A stretch of DNA of 64,000 bases from Pinirhizobacter sp036499745 (GCF_036499745.1 NZ_DASYDG010000008.1:1-64000), one strand, 5' to 3'. Shown: positions 10,808 to 20,526, numbered from the stretch's first letter. Notes: a model not told the origin generated them from the sequence alone. A program made the numbers and translations.

Positions 10808-11237
10808 TGGTCACTCCTTCGCAATTGTCACGGACCAGTGCTTCCTGCACGCCCTTCGCTTCAATCCGCTGCTTGTCGTTGAGGGCCTGGGCGGTATTGG
10901 GGTCGGCGGCCTGGGTAACGGTGCCATTCTGGACCACGATGCCCTTGGTGAGCAGCGCCTGCAGATTGTGCCGCGCCGTGTCGCAGGCGGTGCGGCGGTA
11001 AGCCGCGTCCGCTGCATTGAGGTTGGCCCCGCTGCTGGCGGTCGACGCTGACGCCGGCATTAGGGGAGCCGCGGGGTCGTTCTTTAACTGCAACCGGTTC
11101 GCCTTGACCTTGACCGGTGGCTGCTGGTCGTAGTGGGTGACGCCCGAGGCGTCCTTCCACTTGTAAACCTCCTGCGCCATAGAAACGCCGGCCCACAAGG
11201 CGAGAACCACCATCAGGCTGGATGTTGCCGTGCGCAT
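10797..11237 (-). CDS. DUF4124 domain protein in the minor pilin operon
   Basis: A 146-residue exported protein: signal peptide ending near VSMAQ, then the DUF4124 motif EVYKWKDASGVTHYDQQPP (residues about 22-40), then an Ala/Ser-rich linker and a helical tail with two cysteines. DUF4124 proteins are periplasmic and of unknown function; in xanthomonads one often sits in the pilin operon. Starts at 11237, one base after the pilE stop, and overlaps fimT by 11 bases, so the three are translated together. Confidence 0.82.
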   Translation of the reverse strand: MRTATSSLMVVLALWAGVSMAQEVYKWKDASGVTHYDQQPPVKVKANRLQLKNDPAAPLMPASASTASSGANLNAADAAYRRTACDTARHNLQALLTKGIVVQNGTVTQAADPNTAQALNDKQRIEAKGVQEALVRDNCEGVTNGS

Positions 11238-11238
11238 A

Positions 11239-11649
11239 TCATCGACCCCAGCAATTGAGGGTGTCGGCGGTCGTAGAGCTGTTCGACGCCTGCACACCTG
11301 CCCGGTTGAGGCTGAATTGCACGCACTGGTCCTTCAACTGAGTACCCACGGCTTTGGCCTCAAGCGTATAAGCGACGGTGCTGGCGCTGATCGGATCGGT
11401 GATCGCATAGAACTGCCCCGCCATGGTCGAGGTGCCGTTGAGCGAGGCCAACGAAGTGGCGTACTTGTTGTTGGAAAAGTAATAGCGCTCCTGGCGCGCG
11501 GCGAGGTCTTGCAGGGTGCGTGTGGCATCCACGCGGTGCGACCGCAACACGTAGGACCGGTACGACGGCAGCGCAATCGCCGCCAGGATCGAGATGATCA
11601 ACACCACGATCATGAGCTCGATCAGGCTGAAACCGCGGGAACGTGGCAT
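11239..11649 (-). CDS. pilE: Type IV minor pilin PilE
   Basis: A 136-residue prepilin. After MPRSRG comes the prepilin peptidase site and FSLIELMIVVLIISILAAI, then the PilE-type body (QERYYFSNNKYATSLASL) and a C-terminal cysteine pair (DQCVQF...LNCWGR). It matches the PilE minor pilins that follow pilY1 in Pseudomonas and Xanthomonas. The start at 11649 is preferred over 11655 because TGAGG lies six bases before it. This ribosome binding site overlaps the pilY1 stop codon. Confidence 0.92.
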   Translation of the reverse strand: MPRSRGFSLIELMIVVLIISILAAIALPSYRSYVLRSHRVDATRTLQDLAARQERYYFSNNKYATSLASLNGTSTMAGQFYAITDPISASTVAYTLEAKAVGTQLKDQCVQFSLNRAGVQASNSSTTADTLNCWGR

Positions 11650-11657
11650 GGTCATCC

Positions 11658-14600
11658 TCACTGTTGATCTACCGGCTCGCGCCAGGAAATCTGGTGGCTG
11701 TTCACCGGACTGATGGTACCCACATCCTTGCAGACCACCTTGTCGCCAATCTGCATGCACGCGGTGACCTTCTGCGTACCGGACCCTTGCGTGGTGTGGA
11801 TGCTGGGCGCGGACGCCTTGCCCTTGCCGATGGTGGTCTTCTTGTACACCTCGCCCGGCTTGCCGTCCGACCCTGTCGCGCTGCCAAAACTCGCCGCGTG
11901 ACTATCGGCGGTGCCGGTGATGTAGTTCAGCGCATAAAGGTAGCTTGTACCGGATACCGATATGGGGTTGCAGTCGGAGCTGTCGGAGGCGTCCTTGTCC
12001 GCCTTGGTCGGCGGCACGTAGGTCGGCGTCAACAGGATGCCGCCCAGCAGTGTCTGGCTGTTCACCACGCGCTCGGACGGCACCAGGGCACTGGCGCCAC
12101 TGTCACCCGGGGTGAGGGCCAGCTTCCAGCCGGAGTATGTGAAGCAGAACGGCGTGGTGGTTGCCTTGGCCTGCAGGGCCGACGCCAGGCTTGACAACGT
12201 AGTGGCCCCCGCTGTGGTGGCGCCCAGCGTATCGTCGGAATTTACCTGCACATTGGTCGACACGAACAAGCTTGAATCGCTGACCGCAAGTGTCCGGCAA
12301 GCAGAGTTCAGGCCTAGCAGCAGGCTGTTGTCGGAAATACCGTAGATGTACTGCTGCTGCGTGCCCTGAGACGTAGTGGCCGAATCGTCTGCGTCGGTGA
12401 AGGCACGGCCCGAACCGAAGTATATGAAGTCGCGTCCGGACGGATCGCGTGCCAGGGTCGGACGTACCGTCACCGGCGTGCCGCCATTGTAGATCTGCAG
12501 CAAGCCTTGCCAGGCCGTCGGCAAGGAGCTTTCCACGCCAGCGGAGGTACGCATGTCGATCTTCCACAACCCACCGCCGAAGGCGCCACCCACGGCCGAC
12601 GGGTTGGTCACCACGCCGAAGTACATGCCCTCGGCGCTGTTGTCCAGATCGTAATCGGAAGACACCATGTCGCCGGCGAAACTGCTGGCCGGTCCGTTGC
12701 TGAACTGCTTCGCATACGTTGCCTCGACAGTACCGTTACCGACCAGGCTGGAGAGATCGTAGATGTATGCGTTGAGCGGGATGGTAGGCGAGCCCTGCAC
12801 CAGCTTGCCCGGCCCGCCGTTGTCCACCGGACCGGTACCGAAGCCCAGGAAAAACTTCAGGTTGCCCGAGGAATCCTTTTCGACCGCTATGGCAGGCGCC
12901 GGCGTCGTGAACGTGGGCACCGACTGCAGGTGGTCGAGGGACAACGCAATCGATGGGATCTCGCCCAACACAGTCGGTGGCTGCTCCGGATCAGTGATGT
13001 CCATGATCACGTAGGACGAGTTGGACGTCTGCACCGTCGATGGGCATGAAGCTGCGCTCGTACCCGAGCAGCCGAGTGTATTCACACTGATAGGGCCGCC
13101 ACCGGTACGGAAGGGTACGACCATGATCGTGCCCCAGCCGCACACGTGGCCCTGACTGTCGACATTGGGCGTACCGCTGCTACATCCGTCGGCGGTGGCG
13201 TTACCGAATATCTTCACGTCGCTCACCACCGGTGAGCCGTCGACGTAGAACACGTGTGAGTAACTCTTGTCCGCTGCCCATCGCAAGTGCGCCAGAAGGT
13301 TGCTGGGCACGTACGCCCAGGCTTCCTGGCCCAGGGCCCAGTCGTTGCCAGAGGCCGACACTGGCGAGCCAGTCGTTCCCGGCGACGGCAACGTGCGAGT
13401 GAGCGTCGGCAACGTAGCTGATTTGCCGCCACTGGCGGGTTGTGCGGCGGTATAGAAACCTGCATTGAAGGCATGCAGCATGCCGTCGTTGGCGCCTACA
13501 TACACCATCTGCCGGCGATGCAGGTAGTTGGTACGGAAGGCCAGGAAGCTGTTGTCGTTGTAGAGCAAGTCGTAGGATTCCGCCGGCACGCTCACTTCAA
13601 TCGGCGAGGAATTGACGATGTCGCCCAGGCGATAGGTACGCGCGGAGGCGGTAACGTTCTGAAGGGGCACTGCACCACCGCCGGAACTGCGGCTGCGGAA
13701 ATCGTCGGTGTCTTCCAGGCCGCGCACCCAGTTCACCATCGCCGCTGCCCGGGTGTTACTGATCTCGTTGAGCAAGCCGAAGTTGCCTATGCGATAGCTC
13801 AGGCCCGCAGCCGTCTTCGACGATTTACCGCATAACCCGGTACCATCCACCGGCGAGTAAGTGGCGCTGTTGCTACGCACCACCGTGTTGTTGCTGGTGA
13901 TGCAGGCGCCGTTGTTACCCGTCCACACGAAGGGAACCTGCACGCCTGTGGTGATGGCGCCGGTTGCCGATCCGTTTTGCATGTACTTGCCGGTCAGGAT
14001 CGACAAGGTCTTCTGCGGCTGCACCGCCACCGTGGTGAAGATGTAGCGCTGGCCACGATTGGCTGTCGTGTCCGCAGCGTCGGCGTAGTTACGCTGCACG
14101 GGGATGTTCGCCAGCGCCGTCGCATCGGCCGACTTAGTTGGGTCGTAATACGGATTGAGCAGGTCACCTGCATCCCACACCGGCGTCACCGTGTTTGACT
14201 GGGTGCAGTTCGCATCGGTAGCCGGATCGTCGCTCGGCGGTGCCGTGCAACGGAAGGTAGCAAGCGTGGCCGAGTTGGCCGCTGCGTTGGACGGGCGGCC
14301 GCTGGCGATATAAGCCGCATCTGGCGACAACACCGGATTACCCGCCGTGTCCTTCAACCCCCCCTCGCGCAGGTAGCCCTGGGCATCGGTCCAGAACGAC
14401 CGCAGGCTGCCCGTCCAGACCACGCCATCGAAGAGACTGTAGTACTTCACCTGGTAGGCCAGGCCGTTACCAACGAAGTCGTTGCTGGAATCGGCCAGGC
14501 CCGCGTTGCCGGTGTCGTTGCCGCTGCTGGCGGCGATGGCCTGGAAAACGGCGTCTAGCTGGTCCTTCAGCTTGCCCGCGTTGCGAGCGAAGAAGTAGTT

Positions 14601-17171
14601 CGCAGGATCGGTTCCTGGCGCCAGCACAGGCGCGGTACCGTTGAAACCCGAATACTTGGCTGCATACCATAGGGGCGTCTGCAGCGCGCTTACCGAAGGA
14701 TCGGAACTGGCGGTGAAGGTCGTGACCTGGGGATTGGAATCGCAATACGGCGAGGCCAGGTTATTGCAGCCGAAGGACACACCGGAGTTGTTGAATTCCG
14801 TAACACCGTCCGCCGTTGTGCCGGCCAGCTGATAGCCGATATACATGCCACCTGAGCTGTATCCCAGCCATTGGTTACGCATGATCAGGGTATTGTCGGT
14901 GGGGGTATTCACCAACTTGCCGTCAGTCGTGCAAGCACCTCCGCTGGTGCCCACGGTGGACCCTGTAGTCTTACCGCCGAATACGATTGGATCGCAGATC
15001 GCCACCCCACCGCTGACTACCTTCGATGGCTGAAGGCAACTGCTGCCCACGCAATAGGAAATGACGTTGGTGGCGTCCTGATCGTGGTCCGAGCCGTATT
15101 GGGAATCTTCCCACACGAAGTAGAAGCTGCCCACGTTCGGATACTTCTTAGTGGGCACCATGCCATAGGTCGTGTTCTTGTCCAAATTCTGCCGCGAGCC
15201 CAGCGACACCGAACCGATATAACAGCTTGAATACGTGCCCACAGCCGCAGGATCGGCACGACAGGTCGGCGATACCGAGACGTTCTTCGAGCCCACTGGA
15301 ATGTTGAATGAAGGCAGGTTGTCCGACAGAGAAATGCCGTAGGTCTTGACGCGGAAGCTGCTATCGACTTTACCGTCGGTGCGGATAAGGGTGGTCCAGG
15401 CGCCGTAGCTCAGGCCTGCGATGAAGTACGAACCGCCCTGGCCTGGGGTGCCAAGGCAAACGCCCACCAGGGTCGACATGTTGCCGACGGTCGCCGGTGT
15501 GCAAATGGAGATATCGCTGTAGGAACCGACGGACGTAAGCGTGCCGTTACTCGGCGCACCCGTTAGCGCGGTTGTATTGTAGTAAGTGGAAAGCAAGTAT
15601 TTGCCACTGATGCCTTCCAGCGACTGCACCTTGTTGGTAAGCACCGCAGCCGAACTCAAGTTCTCCACGCTCGACACGTTCTCGCTGTCGAAGCTGTTCA
15701 GGCCACTGCTGATGACCACGATCGAGCACGTGGCGCAGGGCTGGTTGCGCGGCTTTGTCGAACCGCTGTCGGTGCCATAGGGGTCGTTCCAGGGCGGCGT
15801 GGGCAACGTGGTGTCGCCGGTTTGCGACGGACCGGTATCACCAATGATGTAACGCAAGGCATCGGCATACATGCTGGCCAGCGGATTGCCGAAATCCGGG
15901 CACATCGTGGGGTTGGCTTGAATGTAATAACTGCGGGCACCCCACGCCGTCTTCGAGGGCGAATAGCATCCCGTGTCGCCGGAGGTGCCATAGTCGGCGC
16001 CTGCCCACCCGGTAATCTGCAGGCGGTCGAGCGTGATTACGATGCCTTCCGTGGTGTTGATGCCCTGCTTGTAGCAGAAAGTGCCATCGACATTGCTGAA
16101 TTCATCGCCCGTAGCGCAGCCGCTGGCAACTGTGGTGTCGTTGTAAGCAAGCTTACCGATGTTGCGCCGTAACTGGCCGCCAACGCGTGGTGTCTTCCAG
16201 CCATTGGTGACCAGACCGAAGCGCTTGGCGGTGGTGTTGTCGTTCTTGCTGTACTTCTGCAGCAAGCCCTCGGGCTTCAGGCTCTTTCCGGTGGTGACGC
16301 AGAAGGCCTCGGTGGGGCTACCGTCCTGTTTGCACACGGTGACGCGCGCGTTGTAATCCTGATTGCCGTCACCGCTCTTCGGACGATTGGTGTCGCCTTC
16401 GCCGGCGCCGTTCCACTGGCACTGCAGCTTGGCCGTGGTGGCCCAGTCCGGCCACTGGTCGTTGGCCACTCGGATCACCGGTGCCGGCGTGATGCCAGAG
16501 ATAACCTGGGTGGGGGTAGAAAAGGCCCCGGTTTTACCAGCGGAGACATTGCAGAAGGTGGTCGGGCTGGTAAACGGCGTATAGCTACCGATGTCGGTAC
16601 CGGTATAAACCTTCGCCCAGGCATGCAGGTCGTCGGGAATCTCTGCACGCTCAAGCACCGTGGTCTTGGCGGTATCGGTACTGCGCGTTCCGCCGTAAAG
16701 CACCCAGCGGATGATGTCCAGGCGGCTCATCGACACCCAGTTCAGGAAGTTGCCGCTCCACGGACCGAGCGATGCCGAGCACTGGTGGGCGGTGGCTGTA
16801 CCGGTCGCGCTGAACGTACCGCTGGCATACGTGTAGCAAAGGCTTGGGTCGAAGTAGCCGTTGTAGTCGAAGGCGTTCTGGTAGGTAGTGTCCACCGTGC
16901 CATCGCCATCTAGGTCGGTGTAGTCGGGATAGGCCTTGTTGAATAGCTGTTCGTCGCGTGACATCACCAACATGATCAGCGGCGCCACCTTTGGTGCGGC
17001 GGTGGCCACGGAGCCTGGGGGGAAGGCTTCGTAGTTCGACATGTTCATCGAATTGATGTCTGAGAGCTGACCGGTAGTGGGCGCGGACTGCGCCCACACA
17101 GCGGCACAGGAGAGTACCCCGATCAGCAGGCAGGCGATGATCGCCTGGGTTGAGCGCTGGAACCTGGCCAT
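11658..17171 (-). CDS. pilY1: Type IV pilus tip/assembly protein PilY1, unusually long
   Basis: A 1837-residue exported protein with signal peptide (LLIGVLSCAAVWAQ). PilY1 sits at the pilus tip, controls retraction through calcium binding and acts as adhesin. Near the N-terminus, DLDGDGTVD (residues 86-94) is an EF-hand-like calcium loop. The C-terminal beta-propeller begins near YVGANDGMLHAFNAGF and contains DYDLDNSAEGMYFG near residue 1505, the calcium site known from Pseudomonas aeruginosa PilY1. That protein has about 1160 residues, so this one has several hundred extra residues, mainly Ser/Thr/Gly/Asn-rich sequence between the two ends (residues about 100-1150). Such variable regions usually carry surface binding. 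Many cysteines (over 30) suggest a disulfide-rich fold. Confidence 0.93.
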   Translation of the reverse strand: MARFQRSTQAIIACLLIGVLSCAAVWAQSAPTTGQLSDINSMNMSNYEAFPPGSVATAAPKVAPLIMLVMSRDEQLFNKAYPDYTDLDGDGTVDTTYQNAFDYNGYFDPSLCYTYASGTFSATGTATAHQCSASLGPWSGNFLNWVSMSRLDIIRWVLYGGTRSTDTAKTTVLERAEIPDDLHAWAKVYTGTDIGSYTPFTSPTTFCNVSAGKTGAFSTPTQVISGITPAPVIRVANDQWPDWATTAKLQCQWNGAGEGDTNRPKSGDGNQDYNARVTVCKQDGSPTEAFCVTTGKSLKPEGLLQKYSKNDNTTAKRFGLVTNGWKTPRVGGQLRRNIGKLAYNDTTVASGCATGDEFSNVDGTFCYKQGINTTEGIVITLDRLQITGWAGADYGTSGDTGCYSPSKTAWGARSYYIQANPTMCPDFGNPLASMYADALRYIIGDTGPSQTGDTTLPTPPWNDPYGTDSGSTKPRNQPCATCSIVVISSGLNSFDSENVSSVENLSSAAVLTNKVQSLEGISGKYLLSTYYNTTALTGAPSNGTLTSVGSYSDISICTPATVGNMSTLVGVCLGTPGQGGSYFIAGLSYGAWTTLIRTDGKVDSSFRVKTYGISLSDNLPSFNIPVGSKNVSVSPTCRADPAAVGTYSSCYIGSVSLGSRQNLDKNTTYGMVPTKKYPNVGSFYFVWEDSQYGSDHDQDATNVISYCVGSSCLQPSKVVSGGVAICDPIVFGGKTTGSTVGTSGGACTTDGKLVNTPTDNTLIMRNQWLGYSSGGMYIGYQLAGTTADGVTEFNNSGVSFGCNNLASPYCDSNPQVTTFTASSDPSVSALQTPLWYAAKYSGFNGTAPVLAPGTDPANYFFARNAGKLKDQLDAVFQAIAASSGNDTGNAGLADSSNDFVGNGLAYQVKYYSLFDGVVWTGSLRSFWTDAQGYLREGGLKDTAGNPVLSPDAAYIASGRPSNAAANSATLATFRCTAPPSDDPATDANCTQSNTVTPVWDAGDLLNPYYDPTKSADATALANIPVQRNYADAADTTANRGQRYIFTTVAVQPQKTLSILTGKYMQNGSATGAITTGVQVPFVWTGNNGACITSNNTVVRSNSATYSPVDGTGLCGKSSKTAAGLSYRIGNFGLLNEISNTRAAAMVNWVRGLEDTDDFRSRSSGGGAVPLQNVTASARTYRLGDIVNSSPIEVSVPAESYDLLYNDNSFLAFRTNYLHRRQMVYVGANDGMLHAFNAGFYTAAQPASGGKSATLPTLTRTLPSPGTTGSPVSASGNDWALGQEAWAYVPSNLLAHLRWAADKSYSHVFYVDGSPVVSDVKIFGNATADGCSSGTPNVDSQGHVCGWGTIMVVPFRTGGGPISVNTLGCSGTSAASCPSTVQTSNSSYVIMDITDPEQPPTVLGEIPSIALSLDHLQSVPTFTTPAPAIAVEKDSSGNLKFFLGFGTGPVDNGGPGKLVQGSPTIPLNAYIYDLSSLVGNGTVEATYAKQFSNGPASSFAGDMVSSDYDLDNSAEGMYFGVVTNPSAVGGAFGGGLWKIDMRTSAGVESSLPTAWQGLLQIYNGGTPVTVRPTLARDPSGRDFIYFGSGRAFTDADDSATTSQGTQQQYIYGISDNSLLLGLNSACRTLAVSDSSLFVSTNVQVNSDDTLGATTAGATTLSSLASALQAKATTTPFCFTYSGWKLALTPGDSGASALVPSERVVNSQTLLGGILLTPTYVPPTKADKDASDSSDCNPISVSGTSYLYALNYITGTADSHAASFGSATGSDGKPGEVYKKTTIGKGKASAPSIHTTQGSGTQKVTACMQIGDKVVCKDVGTISPVNSHQISWREPVDQQ

Positions 17172-17183
17172 GGACTGCCCCTG

Positions 17184-17891
17184 TTACTTGATGACTTGGT
17201 TGTATTGGGTGATCGTGGTCGCCGTGCCGCCACCGGGCACCACCGACGCACTCCTGATCTGGAAAATCATCGAACCGCCGCCGTTGGCCGAGCCCACACC
17301 TTTGCTGGAGTAGCCCTGAGCCTGGGCGCCGCCTGCACCGGCGCTGACCACCGAACCGTCCTTGACGATGGCGATCTTGGTGACCGCCTGCTGGTCGGTC
17401 GTGCATGTATCGGCCGTGGTGGTGCACGTTGTGAGCACCACATCGGTGTCCCACTGCGAAGGATCGTAGTAATACCCCGGGCTACGCGTGACGCAGGTGG
17501 GGTCGGTGTAGAAGTTGATCGGGCCACCGCACTCCTGCTGCAAGCCGCCATTCGCCGGGTCCATCTTCGTCAACCACAATGGCGTCTTGGCGAAGGTGAC
17601 TGCGGGATTGAAATCCGTCGTCGCGATTGCACCACCCCAGGTGGTAGGCCAGCCGCGGTAGAACACGTGCTGGTCGAACAATGCCAGGGGTACCGCGCGC
17701 GCCGCTTCGGAGGTTTCGAAAGCCTGCTCGTGCTTGGCGGTGGCATTGACCAGGTTCATTTCGAGCAACGTACCGCGCATGGCGATGATCGCCACCAGCG
17801 ACAGCATCACCAGAAAGATCAGGCCCACCAGCAAGGCGGCACCCTGTTGACGACCAACGTGACGAAACCGGGGCGTGTCATGTCTGGTCAT
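17184..17891 (-). CDS. pilX: Type IV minor pilin PilX
   Basis: A 235-residue protein with the PilX N-terminal pattern: GRQQGAALLVGLIFLVMLSL, where the Glu5 of ordinary pilins is absent, then AMRGTLLEMNLVNATAKHEQAFETSEAA. PilX primes pilus assembly with PilV, PilW, PilE and FimU. The gene starts two bases after the pilW stop and ends 12 bases before pilY1. The C-terminal half is rich in Thr/Cys (TCTTTADTCTTDQQ) and gives no domain match I recognise. Confidence 0.9.
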   Translation of the reverse strand: MTRHDTPRFRHVGRQQGAALLVGLIFLVMLSLVAIIAMRGTLLEMNLVNATAKHEQAFETSEAARAVPLALFDQHVFYRGWPTTWGGAIATTDFNPAVTFAKTPLWLTKMDPANGGLQQECGGPINFYTDPTCVTRSPGYYYDPSQWDTDVVLTTCTTTADTCTTDQQAVTKIAIVKDGSVVSAGAGGAQAQGYSSKGVGSANGGGSMIFQIRSASVVPGGGTATTITQYNQVIK

Positions 17892-17893
17892 GG

Positions 17894-19015
17894 TCAGTTC
17901 TCGTTCCGGTTCCGCAGCTGCACCACGAACTGTTGCACGGCCCGGGTGAACTGCCAGGGTTTGTCGCCGAATGGCGTGAAGTTGGTGCAGCCGGATACGT
18001 CAGCGCCGGAGACCGCGATCTTGTACGTGCAGTCCGAACTCAACTTGTAAGTGCCTTCGTGTGGCACGGCAACATCACGCACAGGCGACACAGCCACCAC
18101 GCTGACAGCCGCCGATACCACGCGGTCCCATGCATTGGCGGCGGTTACCTCCGAGGCCGTCATGTAGCTTGTGGGCGCCGGCGAGTTGCCATCGGCCGCC
18201 GAGACGCCGTACGACACTTTCAGTTGCTCCACGCCGTCGATCACCGCTTCGGAGATGAACTTGCCATCAGAGCGCAGGTACATGCGCATCAGCGTTGGCA
18301 ATGGCGCGCCGTTGTCGTCGGTAGCGGCACACACGGCAGTTGTCGGGGCGCTACAGGGACGCAGGTAATACACATCCACTCGATATGGGAAAACATAACC
18401 CCGGATGGAATCTGAATTGGTCGGCGTCGAGGGCACCGGACTGCCAGCGAACAGCGTGGCCTGCCCTCCCACCGCGGTTACCAAGTAAACCTGGCTAGGA
18501 TTGGCGCCGATGGTAGCTGCCTCAGCCGGGACCGGACCTGGCGAAAGCATCTGGGTGTCGACGTAGCGCATCACGATCACGTCGCTGCCCTTGACGTAGT
18601 TCGCCGCGTCACCGATGCAGGCGGCGCCCAGCGGAAAGGTATCCGAACCGCTATAACCGAACACGCTGCCGCCCCCGGTACTGTTGGGTACCACCGATGT
18701 GGCCCACGCCTGGGTGCAACTGCCACCCGTCGCGGTGATCGCCGCCGTCGCGGTGGAATTGATGTTGATGCTGTTGTAGTCGTTGCCACCCCAGAAATCC
18801 GCCATGCGCAGCGACCACCCAATACGGTCAGCGGCTACACGGACGTTCTGCTGCAGGTAGTTGGCACCGGACTGCAGCTGGTAACCCTTGCGATTGGCAA
18901 TGAAGAGGTTGATCAGGCCACCGACCACCACGATGCCCAGTACCACAGCGATCATCATTTCGACGAGTGAGAAACCCCGCTGCCCCACCGGTTTGGCCGT
19001 TCGCGTCATGGTCAT
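17894..19015 (-). CDS. pilW: Type IV minor pilin PilW
   Basis: A 373-residue prepilin: leader MTMTRTAKPVGQRG, then FSLVEMMIAVVLGIVVVGGL with Glu5, then the PilW pattern NRKGYQLQSGANYLQQNVRVAADRI. Its start codon overlaps the pilV stop by four bases (ATGA), so they are coupled. The body carries paired cysteines and a conserved region near DSIRGYVFPYRVDVYYLRP. It acts in the priming complex with PilV and PilX. Confidence 0.92.
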   Translation of the reverse strand: MTMTRTAKPVGQRGFSLVEMMIAVVLGIVVVGGLINLFIANRKGYQLQSGANYLQQNVRVAADRIGWSLRMADFWGGNDYNSININSTATAAITATGGSCTQAWATSVVPNSTGGGSVFGYSGSDTFPLGAACIGDAANYVKGSDVIVMRYVDTQMLSPGPVPAEAATIGANPSQVYLVTAVGGQATLFAGSPVPSTPTNSDSIRGYVFPYRVDVYYLRPCSAPTTAVCAATDDNGAPLPTLMRMYLRSDGKFISEAVIDGVEQLKVSYGVSAADGNSPAPTSYMTASEVTAANAWDRVVSAAVSVVAVSPVRDVAVPHEGTYKLSSDCTYKIAVSGADVSGCTNFTPFGDKPWQFTRAVQQFVVQLRNRNEN

Positions 19016-19548
19016 GGCAGGTAGTCGAAGGAGTAGCTTTCGTTATTGGTATCGGTACCGGTGCTATCGCGGCTCTGCGACAGCCCATTCCAGGTAGTGG
19101 TGATGGTGAGCGTGCCGCGGGTAGTGCTGGGCGTGATCGAGGCAATGCCCACGGTGCCGACGGGCACGGCCAGCGTGGTGCTGATCTGGGTGATCCAGTT
19201 GGTGATGTCCGCCGCCGCGACCTTGCAGGGGTCGTCGCCGCACTTGCTGGGATCGGGAATCCCGCCTGTGTACTTGTAGTAACTGGCGCTGACGTCACCG
19301 CCCTTGGCGGCGATGTCGCTGGATTTACTGACCCCGAATACGCCGGCGGGGTTCGCGCGCATGGCATCAGCCAGGCTGCGGGCTTGTAGCACCGCCACGG
19401 TTCGCGCACCGGCCTGTTTGGTGAATTGCGCACCCTTCAGCTGCATCAGGGCAAGCCCAAGCACGCCCACGCTGAAGATCACGATGGCAACCAGCACTTC
19501 GAGCAATGACACGCCGCGCTGGACGCGCGACGACGGCGACTTTGCCAC
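19012..19548 (-). CDS. pilV: Type IV minor pilin PilV
   Basis: First gene of the operon. The prepilin site is RVQRG-VSLLEVLVAIVIFSVG, followed by the PilV feature GVLGLALMQLKGAQFTKQA and AMRANPAGV. I chose the GTG start at 19548 (leader VAKSPSSRVQRG) because GGGGGAA lies five bases before it; a longer frame to 19593 has no ribosome binding site and would give an unusually long leader. The resulting length is 178 residues. The upstream 167-base gap should hold the operon promoter, but I found no convincing sigma54 or sigma70 site. Confidence 0.88.
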   Translation of the reverse strand: MAKSPSSRVQRGVSLLEVLVAIVIFSVGVLGLALMQLKGAQFTKQAGARTVAVLQARSLADAMRANPAGVFGVSKSSDIAAKGGDVSASYYKYTGGIPDPSKCGDDPCKVAAADITNWITQISTTLAVPVGTVGIASITPSTTRGTLTITTTWNGLSQSRDSTGTDTNNESYSFDYLP

Positions 19549-19715
19549 AGTGATTCCCCCAAACCCCATTCCGACGCATGCATCCTGTCGCACCGCCCGG
19601 CGCAGACGCCAGCGCCAGGCGACGAGCGGTTAGATTCCGCCGACAAACGGTATACGGCCGGTTCACTCCCCCCGGCAGTCAATGGCCATGAACCCGCCGC
19701 CCAGGAGGCTGCTCC

Positions 19716-19901
19716 ATGTCCAGCCACGACCGTAAAGACGTCCACCATCCCGACCACGGCCAGCCGACCCATCCGGAAACGGCCGGGGAAAAAGCCCGCC
19801 GCAAACTGCAGGAAAGCGATAACCAGGACCAGGCGCTGGAAGAGACCTTCCCCGCCAGCGACCCGGTATCTCCCTTTGTCCCGGCCAAGGCGCCGGACTA
19901 A
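19716..19901 (+). CDS. Small conserved acidic protein with ALEETFPASDPVS motif
   Basis: A 61-residue hydrophilic protein with no signal or membrane segment. It ends with ALEETFPASDPVSPF, a short motif that recurs at the C-terminus of many small proteobacterial proteins of unknown function. AGGAGG lies eight bases before the ATG, and the composition differs from shadow frames. Divergent from pilV. No function can be assigned. Confidence 0.75.
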   Translation: MSSHDRKDVHHPDHGQPTHPETAGEKARRKLQESDNQDQALEETFPASDPVSPFVPAKAPD

Positions 19902-19954
19902 CCTGAACGTTGGCTCGGGTTGACCTGCCGCCGTGACGAGATGGTCACAACCGG

Positions 19955-20233
19955 ATGTTTAACTTGCGCGGCCTTCGAAAGCCCACTGGAGCTTCAAGCG
20001 TGCTCGCGCAATATGTCGCCCCCACCCGCTTGGGAACCGCCCGGATCGTCCGCCACGGCCGCCAGTGGCGCGCCTTGATCAATGACGCCGAATATGGACG
20101 CCACGAAACGCCCGAGGCAGCAATAGCAGCCCTGCGCGAAGGCGAGCCTGCTGCCCGCGTGCCAGGTCTGCCCCAATGGAGCTTCACCGACGATCACCCA
20201 CTGGCCAGCCTGCCCAATCCGCGCGCGGCCTAA
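19955..20233 (+). CDS. Hypothetical protein, 92 residues
   Basis: The middle part (TARIVRHGRQWRALINDAEYGRHETPEAAIAALR) reads like a small beta-alpha domain for a DNA- or ligand-binding fold, with a plausible codon bias in this frame. No signal peptide. The ribosome binding site is poor, so the start is uncertain; a start at the TTG or GTG codons just downstream is possible. It ends overlapping the tail of the convergent 76-residue gene by four bases. I do not recognise a family. Confidence 0.5.
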   Translation: MFNLRGLRKPTGASSVLAQYVAPTRLGTARIVRHGRQWRALINDAEYGRHETPEAAIAALREGEPAARVPGLPQWSFTDDHPLASLPNPRAA

Positions 20234-20460
20234 CGCTTTTCGCGCTTATGGAGCCCATGCTTCTGCGCCTCGCGGGCTTCGCGCCAGCCCTCACTGAGCG
20301 CCAGGGCTTCGGTTTCATAGGTAAAGCTGCCGCTGTCGCTGGTGGCAAGGATCGTGTGGCCATCATCATTAAGTACGGTGTAACTCCAGCCGTAACGGAT
20401 GCTGCCTTCATCCGAACGCGGAGCACGGACAGTGATCAGGGAATCATCGAGCCGGGTCAT
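20230..20460 (-). CDS. Hypothetical protein, 76 residues
   Basis: A small soluble protein with a central beta-rich segment (RYGWSYTVLNDDGHTILATS) and a C-terminal helix (TEALALSEGWREAREA). GGAGA lies six bases upstream of the ATG. It resembles the short stand-alone domains of the neighbour at 19955 in size and style (a Trp-Tyr strand followed by a helix), but on the other strand. No family is recognised. Confidence 0.55.
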   Translation of the reverse strand: MTRLDDSLITVRAPRSDEGSIRYGWSYTVLNDDGHTILATSDSGSFTYETEALALSEGWREAREAQKHGLHKREKR

Positions 20461-20526
20461 CGCGCGTCTCCATGGGAGTCGGCCCGGATATTAACGCTCC
20501 CAGGGGCGAAGGATGAATGAAAGCGC

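Noticed and set aside
19549..19715. Sigma54 promoter before pilV
   Set aside because: Candidate GG and GC pairs are 11 rather than 10 bases apart and lack the rest of the consensus.
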